Shown here piece after piece: positions 23,014 through 28,334 of a stretch of 28,334 nucleotides of DNA; the stretch's first letter is position 1; the number at the start of each line of letters is the position of its first letter. The translations under genes were made by a program, and so were the position numbers. The DNA lies in the NCBI GenBank assembly GCA_964370845.1, contig CAYJLB010000024.1, positions 1-28,334 on the forward strand, given 5' to 3'. The stretch is from CAYJLB01 sp964370845. Lineage in GTDB: Bacteria > Bacillota > Clostridia > Oscillospirales > Ruminococcaceae. Under the pieces are notes generated by a model. It saw only the letters and a list, made by a program, of their open reading frames with translations. It made no database searches and was not told the origin of the DNA.

Positions 23014-23042
23014 ATTATACAAAATATTTTTCCATTTGTCAA
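23014..23042 (-). promoter_or_regulatory. Promoter of the DUF2325-DUF3793-flavodoxin operon
   Basis: On the minus strand TTGACA (23042-23037), a 17-bp spacer and TATAAT (23019-23014): a perfect consensus. Such a strong promoter with operators at and after the start fits a repressed, inducible unit. Confidence 0.9.
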
Positions 23043-23081
23043 TAGCAATATTAAATTTTTTTAAAATAAAATGTTAAAAAT

Positions 23082-23119
23082 AAAAAAAGAGTACCAAAAT
23101 TTAAAACTTTGATACTCTT
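23082..23119 (-). terminator. Intrinsic terminator after the amylase gene
   Basis: On the minus strand AAGAGTATCAAA (23119-23108) pairs with TTTGGTACTCTT (23098-23087) with one wobble, and a T tract follows. It insulates the DUF2325 promoter from the amylase gene. Confidence 0.88.
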
Positions 23120-23186
23120 AGTCTATTGAGAAGTATAAATATTTACCATTTTTGTCAAAGCAACCCAAAGTAAGGCAAGTTGCTTT

Positions 23187-24497
23187 TTATACTCGTTTTA
23201 AATAAACAAATGAAAATGGTTCAAGGGTAATGTTTCCAGAAATTGCAACATCTTTTTCATTTATAGGGTCAAAAAATGTTCCACTTAATTCGTGATGATT
23301 AAAAGTATATGGATTTTCGTCAATGTTAATAAGAGCAAAAACTGCATTATTATTATAATCTCTCTTAAAACAAAGTTGCTTGTTTTGGACAACGATGTTT
23401 TCATAATCTCCATAGTTAAAAGCAGGGGAGGTCTTTCTAAATTCAATCATTTTTGCTAGTAATTTAGTTAATTCATTAGGTTTTGGTTCTTCAAAACAAG
23501 GTCTAAGTAGCCAATCTCCTTCGGAATTTTTATCCCCTTCCTCGCCCCATTCACTTCCATAATAAACACATGGAACGCCCGGCATTGAGAATAAAATTGA
23601 ATAAACAAGAGGAAGGTTTCTCTTATCTTTTAGAATAGTAGAAATTCTTGTAACATCATGATTATCAACAAAAGTCATAAGATGCTTTCTGTGATAAATG
23701 CACCAATTTTCTTTGCCAAATTGACGGTGTAAAGAGTGGGAAATCTCAAATAAATTGTTGTCATTCATACTTGAGAATAAGCCTTTGTAACACTCATAAT
23801 TTGTACAGCTATGAAGCATTTCGTCATTGACAATTATGTTGTAATCTCCAAACAAAACTTCTCCAATTAAGGCGAAATCAGGTTTTAAGTTAGTACAGAA
23901 ATTTCGTAAATTTCGCATAAAATCGTGTTTTAAAGAATAAGCAACGTCAAGTCTTAAACCGTCAATTCCAAAATCTTCAATCCAAATTTTTACAGCTTCA
24001 AGCAAGTGGTTTACAACGTCAGGATTATTTAAATTAAGCTCAACAAGCTCAAAGTGCCCCTCCCAACCTTCATACCAAAAGCCGTCATTATAATTGCTAT
24101 TTCCGCCAAAATTAATGTTAAACCAACTTACATAAGGAGAATTTTCACGTTTTTCTTGAACATCTTTAAATGCCCAAAATCCTCTACCAACATGGTTGAA
24201 AACACCGTCTAATACAATTCTTATGCCATTTTCTTTTAATTCTTTGCAAACTTTTTTAAAGTCAGCATTTGTGCCAAGTCTTTTGTCAATTTGTTTAAAA
24301 TCTCTTGTGTCATATCCGTGAGAATCCGAGTCGAAAATTGGATTGAACAAAACACAATCCACACCTAAAGACTTAAAGTGGGGAATCCAATCAATAACTT
24401 TGAGAATTTCGTTTCCAACAAAACCATCGTTAATTCTTGGAGCTCCACAAAATCCTATCGGATAAATCTGATAAAGCACACTTTCATACAACCACAT
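23187..24497 (-). CDS. Alpha-amylase family (GH13) glycosidase, cytoplasmic
   Basis: It should cleave alpha-1,4-glucosidic bonds in maltodextrins or cyclodextrins inside the cell. The 436-residue product has no signal peptide. The four GH13 regions are present: I, VLDGVFNHVG (about 95-104); II, GLRLDVAYSL with nucleophile Asp184; III, IGEVLFGD with acid/base Glu213; IV, FVDNHDVTRI with His280-Asp281. A short beta C-terminal domain follows from about 360. The YESVLYQIYPIGFC start without an extra N-terminal domain makes it shorter than classic neopullulanases. I chose ATG 24497 because TAGGAGGAATT lies just upstream; the longer open frame to 24548 spans that site. It appears to be a single-gene unit. 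Confidence 0.94.
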   Translation of the reverse strand: MWLYESVLYQIYPIGFCGAPRINDGFVGNEILKVIDWIPHFKSLGVDCVLFNPIFDSDSHGYDTRDFKQIDKRLGTNADFKKVCKELKENGIRIVLDGVFNHVGRGFWAFKDVQEKRENSPYVSWFNINFGGNSNYNDGFWYEGWEGHFELVELNLNNPDVVNHLLEAVKIWIEDFGIDGLRLDVAYSLKHDFMRNLRNFCTNLKPDFALIGEVLFGDYNIIVNDEMLHSCTNYECYKGLFSSMNDNNLFEISHSLHRQFGKENWCIYHRKHLMTFVDNHDVTRISTILKDKRNLPLVYSILFSMPGVPCVYYGSEWGEEGDKNSEGDWLLRPCFEEPKPNELTKLLAKMIEFRKTSPAFNYGDYENIVVQNKQLCFKRDYNNNAVFALINIDENPYTFNHHELSGTFFDPINEKDVAISGNITLEPFSFVYLKRV

Positions 24498-24553
24498 TAA
24501 ATAATTCCTCCTAAATAAAGCTAAAGTAAACAGTTTATAGCTGTTCAATTATA

Positions 24554-24562
24554 ATTATAACA
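24554..24562 (-). promoter_or_regulatory. Extended -10 promoter of the amylase gene
   Basis: On the minus strand TG-T-TATAAT (24562-24554) lies about 57 nt before the amylase ATG. No good -35 is present at 17 bp. Confidence 0.5.
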
Positions 24563-24665
24563 CAATAATATTATTAAGTATATTTGATTTTCTAAACAAA
24601 AAGTGAATTTTTTTGTATATTTTTATGAATAAATATATGTTTATAATTATATAAATTGGTAAAAG

Positions 24666-25130
24666 TTACAATTCTACCGCAGAATTTCCTTTTCCATCAG
24701 TATAAACATCAATATATTCGCCAATTTTTAAGTTTGGTAATTCATAAATATAACTACTTTTTTTATTGTAAACTATTCCGTTATCAGAAAATGAATAGTG
24801 AACCACATATGGAGATTTTCCATTTACACGGATATTTTGCTTGTATTCGATTTTTTCTACAGTACCAGTAACCCTAGTTCCATTTACCAAAAGATTATTG
24901 ATTTTTCTCTTTTTAACGGAGTAAATAAAAATTATTATAGTTGCAATAATTAGATTTAAAAAGCCTACTGCCCAAAAAATTGTTCCCAAAACTACGGGGT
25001 CTTGTATTTCGGAATTTTCCGACATTGTAATGTTGCCAGTTAACCCTAAAAAGCCCATTATTAAAAAGGGGATTGATATTAGAAAAGTTATTAATGCAAA
25101 TAGAACAGGTACGTTGTTTAGTTTTTTCAT
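24666..25130 (-). CDS. Small membrane protein, DUF3592-like
   Basis: This is a 154-residue protein with two hydrophobic segments (about 9-30 and 45-69), a short basic loop KKRK, and a C-terminal domain of about 80 residues: NGTRVTGTVEKIEYKQN, then PYVVHYSFSDNG, then IGEYIDVYTDGKG. This alternation of short beta strands resembles DUF3592 proteins, where a small beta domain follows membrane helices. Function is unknown. ATG 25130 lies 12 nt after GAAAGGA. It has its own consensus promoter (25186-25214), divergent from the SGNH hydrolase promoter. Its stop lies about 170 nt before the amylase ATG, so the two are probably independent. Confidence 0.8.
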   Translation of the reverse strand: MKKLNNVPVLFALITFLISIPFLIMGFLGLTGNITMSENSEIQDPVVLGTIFWAVGFLNLIIATIIIFIYSVKKRKINNLLVNGTRVTGTVEKIEYKQNIRVNGKSPYVVHYSFSDNGIVYNKKSSYIYELPNLKIGEYIDVYTDGKGNSAVEL

Positions 25131-25185
25131 TGTTATTTTAGTCCTTTCAAAATAAATATTTATAATTGATTAAATTTTATACTTT

Positions 25186-25214
25186 ATTATAAACTAAAAG
25201 GGATTTTATGTCAA
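25186..25214 (-). promoter_or_regulatory. Promoter of the DUF3592-like gene
   Basis: On the minus strand TTGACA (25214-25209), a 17-bp spacer and TATAAT (25191-25186): perfect consensus. Confidence 0.88.
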
Positions 25215-25236
25215 ATTATAAATATAAAATTATCCC

Positions 25237-25265
25237 TTTACAACTGACGGAATTTAAGGTATAAT
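25237..25265 (+). promoter_or_regulatory. Promoter of the SGNH hydrolase gene
   Basis: TTTACA (25237-25242), a 17-bp spacer and TATAAT (25260-25265), about 36 nt before ATG 25302. Confidence 0.82.
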
Positions 25266-25301
25266 GAAACAATATGTTGAAAAAAAGGATTTGATTTTTT
25301 T

Positions 25302-26642
25302 ATGTCAGAAAATAAGAAAGATAAGGGAAAATTGTTTCTTAGTGTTGAATTAATTATTGTTTATGTTGTAACTATGGTAATTTTGTTAGTTGGTGCTACA
25401 TACTTTTTCGATTTAGATAGCGATGAAGAAATTAGTGTAAATGGGACAGGGGCTTCCACCGCTGTAACTGAAACTGTTGAAACTATGGTAGGTGGGTTTA
25501 CTACTTTTGAGGAAACTGTTGCTACAATTGAAGAAGAAACTGTTTCTACAACTTCAAAAACTATTCAATCTTCCACAGAAAATGGTATAAATACTGAGCA
25601 AGAAGAAACTACTGGAATTGGGGAAACTACGGCTACTGATAGGGAAAATTATCCACCCGTTATTCCGTCGACAGTATTTTTAGGGGAACAACACAAAATA
25701 CCTGAGGGAACTGTAAATCTATCTACTGAAGATATTAATTTTACTCCTGGAATATTTAAGGTTGAGGAACATTATCCAAATGTAATTATGCCATTAAGTG
25801 AGCGTGCAGGCGATGATTATGCTAGCCAATTAGTTTTGGTAGGGGACTCTACAACTTATGGACACGAAGTTTATGGAACGTTGCCTGAGGGAACGGATAC
25901 AATCAATGTGTGGGTACCTGAAAGTAAAACTTTAATGCTTACAAGTGCAAATATTGAATATGGAAATGTTTATATTTACAATAAGTTTTCGGGTGCTTAT
26001 GAGCACATGCTTATAAAAGATGCTGTTGAACTTTATCAGCCTAAGTATTTAATTATTACCCTTGGAATAAATGGAGTTTCGTATGTTGTTAATAATGTTG
26101 AATTTTATATTGGGGAATATGTAAAGCTTATCAATTCGATTATTGACGTTTCTCCTTACACAAATATTATGGTGAATTCAGTTTATCCTGTAGCAAAAAC
26201 TTATACAACTGCAAACCCGACTAATGAAAGAATTAATATGGCAAATTTTCTTTTTGCAAGAATGTGTGAGGCGATGGGCGTTCCATTTTTGAATTCTGCT
26301 TCAGTTTTAATGGGTGAAGATGGGTATATGAAAGAGGAGTACCATGCAGGTGACGGATTGCACATGGGGAAACCCGCTTTGGATTTAATTATTGAATATT
26401 TTAGAACACATGCTCACCCTTCATATGTTCCAGGTGAATATGTTTCAGAGCCTGTAATTGTTCAAACTACAGCTGTTGAAACTAGTGCTGAAACAACAAT
26501 AGAAACTACAGAAACTACTTCTTCTGAAACTTTAGAAAGTAGCGAAGAAGCTGAAACTACTGAAACAATAGAAGCTACGGAAAGTTCAGAAGCAAGTGTT
26601 GAGGAAAGTTCTGACACGAGCGAAGAAACATCTGTTGAATAA
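25302..26642 (+). CDS. Membrane-anchored SGNH/GDSL-family hydrolase with Thr/Glu-rich stalks
   Basis: This is probably a cell-surface esterase or deacetylase acting on glycan. The 446-residue protein has a short cytoplasmic basic end, one membrane helix (about 13-35, no cleavage site apparent), a Thr/Glu-rich stalk (about 50-115), the SGNH domain and a Thr/Ser/Glu-rich tail (about 387-446). Catalytic blocks: GDSTTYG with the nucleophile Ser183, LGING (Gly255, Asn257), and DGLH (351-354) with the Asp-His pair. The Gly of block II is not obvious; YGNVYIYNKFSGAYE (220-234) is in the right place. The tail is disordered-looking and has no anchor motif. ATG 25302 lies 12 nt after AAAAAAGGA. Substrate is unknown. 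Confidence 0.86.
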   Translation: MSENKKDKGKLFLSVELIIVYVVTMVILLVGATYFFDLDSDEEISVNGTGASTAVTETVETMVGGFTTFEETVATIEEETVSTTSKTIQSSTENGINTEQEETTGIGETTATDRENYPPVIPSTVFLGEQHKIPEGTVNLSTEDINFTPGIFKVEEHYPNVIMPLSERAGDDYASQLVLVGDSTTYGHEVYGTLPEGTDTINVWVPESKTLMLTSANIEYGNVYIYNKFSGAYEHMLIKDAVELYQPKYLIITLGINGVSYVVNNVEFYIGEYVKLINSIIDVSPYTNIMVNSVYPVAKTYTTANPTNERINMANFLFARMCEAMGVPFLNSASVLMGEDGYMKEEYHAGDGLHMGKPALDLIIEYFRTHAHPSYVPGEYVSEPVIVQTTAVETSAETTIETTETTSSETLESSEEAETTETIEATESSEASVEESSDTSEETSVE

Positions 26643-26656
26643 AAAATATTATACAT

Positions 26657-26699
26657 AAAAAGGTGTGGCGAAACAGAATTTGTATTGTCACACCTTTTT
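26657..26699 (+). terminator. Intrinsic terminator after the SGNH hydrolase gene
   Basis: GGTGTG (26662-26667) pairs with CACACC (26689-26694), extended by A/T pairs (AAAAA with TTTTT) and followed by a T-rich tract. The loop is long, about 21 nt. Confidence 0.75.
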
Positions 26700-26824
26700 A
26701 TTTTTTAATTGAAGCAAAAATCATTAAGTAAAGTGGCTTTAACTTTAAAGATGTTGTAAAATTACGCTTTTTTTAAATATAGATTAAAAGTAAATTGGTT
26801 AGAATATAATTTTTTTCTTTTGTA

Positions 26825-26853
26825 TTGAAAAAATAATTAAAAAATATTATAAT
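26825..26853 (+). promoter_or_regulatory. Promoter of the ABC binding-protein gene
   Basis: TTGAAA (26825-26830), a 17-bp spacer and TATAAT (26848-26853), about 35 nt before the TTG start. The rest of the 245-nt gap from 26643 holds only the terminator and AT-rich sequence. Confidence 0.7.
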
Positions 26854-26887
26854 ATAATAAAGTACTCTGAAAGGATAGTGTTTTATA

Positions 26888-28243
26888 TTGAAAAGATTTT
26901 TTGCGATTATTCTGTGTGTTACATTATTAATGTTTATTTCGGGTTGTGTAGAAAATAATGACGATAATATTTATACTTCTTTCAGTGAGTCAGAACCGCT
27001 TATAACGGAAACTGAAATTGCTCAAAATAATGATGTTGAAATTGATTTGTGGACTTTTCCAGTTGGAAGCTTTGGAGATTTTGACGTTGTTCAAGGATTT
27101 ACTAATGAATTTAGTAAAAAATATCCTCATATTACTGTTAATATAAAAGTTTTAGACTTTTCTACTGGTGATGCTGAAATTGAAGAAGCTATTGCAAAAA
27201 GGAAAGCTCCCGATATTGTGCTTGAAGGTCCTGAACGTTTAGTTGCGAATTGGGGCGCGAGGGGGCTTATGATTGATTTAAGTGATATGTGGGACGAAGA
27301 AACTACTGATAATATCGCTTTAGTATCACAGGAAGTTGTAAATGCTTGTCAATCTCCTGACGGAGCTTTTTATCAATATCCATTGGCAATGACTGCTCAC
27401 GTTATGGCTATAAATTATGAAATTTTCGAAGAAACTGGAGCATTACAATATATTGATGAAGAAAGTAGAACTTGGACAACTGAGGGCTTTGTTGCAGCTA
27501 TGGAAACTATCCGAGATAGCGGAATTGTAGAATATCCAGGTGTTATTTATACAGGCGGACAAGGCGGAGATCAGGGAACAAGAGCATTAGTGACTAATTT
27601 TTACGGTGCTTCTTTTACAAATGAAGATCATAATGCATATACAATTAATGAAGAATTAGGGATAAAGGGATTAACTTTGCTACAGAACATGGTTGAAAAA
27701 GGTTCTTTAAGTCATAATCCTAATATAGCTGCTGCGGAGGAATTGCAAATGTTTGCGGCACAAGAAAGTGCTATTACATTGGCTTGGAATGCGACAAATG
27801 AATCTTTATACGCACAGCAAGTAGATTTTACTCCTTTTGCTATGAATTTTCCTTCTGATGATGGAATTGCCCAATTACAAGGTGGAATTTGGGGATTTGG
27901 AGTTTTTAATAACGGTGATATGGAGAGAATGGAAGCTTCAAAATTGCTGATTGAATATTTAACAAATGATCCAGAACAGCGACAGGAAAGTATTCTTGCA
28001 ACTCAATTTTTCCCTGTAAACAGTCTTTACAGCGATGTTTATGTGGGAACTGAGTTAGAGGAAAGAATGGCTGGATATTATCCTTTCTTAAAAAATCTTG
28101 GAGATTATTATCAAGTATCTATTGGATGGACGGAACAACGAACGGTTTGGTATCAAATGCTTCAGAAGATTTTAAGTGGTGAAGATGTGGTACAAAGTGC
28201 AGATGAATATGTGGATTATCTTGATGATAAGATAAATGCTTAA
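26888..28243 (+). CDS. Extracellular solute-binding lipoprotein, family 1 (sugar-type ABC transporter)
   Basis: It binds a solute, probably a sugar or oligosaccharide, at the cell surface for an ABC importer. The 451-residue product has a signal peptide with lipobox FISGC (Cys20), an acidic tether, then the family 1 fold: IDLWTFPVGSFGDFDVVQGF from about 51, TNEFSKKYPHITVNIKV near 71-87, and RKAPDIVLEGPERLVANW near 103-120. PLAMTAHVMAINYEIFEETG near 162-181 is typical of the hinge region. Later elements, TLAWNATNESLY and LQGGIWGFGVF, form the substrate cleft. The start is TTG at 26888, about 13 nt after GAAAGGA, and no ATG fits. Permeases are not seen before the window edge; the next gene begins 43 nt downstream. 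Confidence 0.9.
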   Translation: MKRFFAIILCVTLLMFISGCVENNDDNIYTSFSESEPLITETEIAQNNDVEIDLWTFPVGSFGDFDVVQGFTNEFSKKYPHITVNIKVLDFSTGDAEIEEAIAKRKAPDIVLEGPERLVANWGARGLMIDLSDMWDEETTDNIALVSQEVVNACQSPDGAFYQYPLAMTAHVMAINYEIFEETGALQYIDEESRTWTTEGFVAAMETIRDSGIVEYPGVIYTGGQGGDQGTRALVTNFYGASFTNEDHNAYTINEELGIKGLTLLQNMVEKGSLSHNPNIAAAEELQMFAAQESAITLAWNATNESLYAQQVDFTPFAMNFPSDDGIAQLQGGIWGFGVFNNGDMERMEASKLLIEYLTNDPEQRQESILATQFFPVNSLYSDVYVGTELEERMAGYYPFLKNLGDYYQVSIGWTEQRTVWYQMLQKILSGEDVVQSADEYVDYLDDKINA

Positions 28244-28285
28244 ATGAAATGGAATTATAAAATTTTATTTATAGAAGGGGAGAAA

Positions 28286-28334
28286 ATGCGAAATTTACTA
28301 AAAAATCAATTAATGCAGGTAATGGCTGTTTTTG
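28286..28334 (+). CDS. Start of a gene cut by the window edge
   Basis: ATG 28286 follows a good ribosome site (GAAGGGGAGAAA) and stays open for 16 codons (MRNLLKNQLMQVMAVF) to the edge. It lies 43 nt after the binding-protein gene, so an ABC permease or a related regulator is plausible. Too little is visible to name it. Confidence 0.5.
   Translation, partial: MRNLLKNQLMQVMAVF

Noticed and set aside
23130..23186. Second terminator just after the amylase stop (AAAGCAAC with GTTGCTTT)
   Set aside because: On the amylase strand no T tract follows the stem; the better terminator is at 23082-23119.
26462..26656. 64-codon minus-strand frame rich in Ser and Val
   Set aside because: It is the antisense of the Thr/Glu-rich repeat codons of the SGNH hydrolase tail.
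1..28334. CRISPR array, transposon ends, prophage or defence island
   Set aside because: No regularly spaced repeats, transposase or phage-like genes were seen; the TGTAAA repeats at 12344-12399 are far too short for CRISPR.

Overview
The window looks like part of a draft assembly from a low-GC Gram-positive anaerobe of the Clostridia. The grounds are AT-rich DNA, AGAAAGGA-type ribosome sites, lipoprotein signal peptides, a sortase-like tail, and DUF3793, DUF2325 and DUF6110-like proteins. A run of 10 N at 2367-2376 marks an assembly join. No rRNA, tRNA, transposase, phage gene or CRISPR array was seen.

Region 1 (1-8840, minus strand) is an anaerobic cobalamin operon. A cobalamin riboswitch with a terminator platform precedes cbiD, cbiL, cbiF, cbiG, hemA, cbiH, cbiJ/cobK, a precorrin-2 dehydrogenase gene broken by the N run, hemC and a cobA-hemD fusion that leaves the window. 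The genes abut or overlap. Tetrapyrrole genes (hemA, hemC, hemD) are mixed in, so the operon covers glutamyl-tRNA to the corrin ring; the rest of the pathway must lie elsewhere.

Region 2 (9010-12330, plus strand) is the divergent uptake arm. A second, near-identical cobalamin riboswitch precedes a BtuF-like lipoprotein, a BtuC-like permease and a BtuD-like ATPase. The two arms are mirror images: consensus promoters with 17-bp spacers, similar aptamers, and a shared antiterminator hairpin design.

Region 3 (12344-15983, plus strand) has a secreted, probably wall-anchored 5'-nucleotidase behind a promoter with TGTAAA repeats and a 16-bp inverted repeat. An ECF transporter S component, a P-loop kinase-like protein and a VOC-family protein follow.

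Region 4 (15992-21373, minus strand) is metal handling: csoR with its operator and a P-type ATPase, then a separate set made of a lone AraC-type DNA-binding domain, a DUF6110-like protein with a nine-cysteine tail, a second unusual P-type ATPase (FSC in place of CPC) and a 26-residue membrane peptide. A three-way-junction RNA fold precedes the AraC-type gene.

Region 5 (21525-23042, minus strand) is a DUF2325, DUF3793 and flavodoxin operon behind a consensus promoter and two copies of a GTTAG-N6-CTAAC operator, probably under a metal-responsive repressor.

Region 6 (23082-28334) holds a cytoplasmic GH13 glycosidase, a small DUF3592-like membrane protein, a membrane-anchored SGNH hydrolase with Thr/Glu-rich stalks, a sugar-type ABC binding lipoprotein, and the start of one more gene at the edge.
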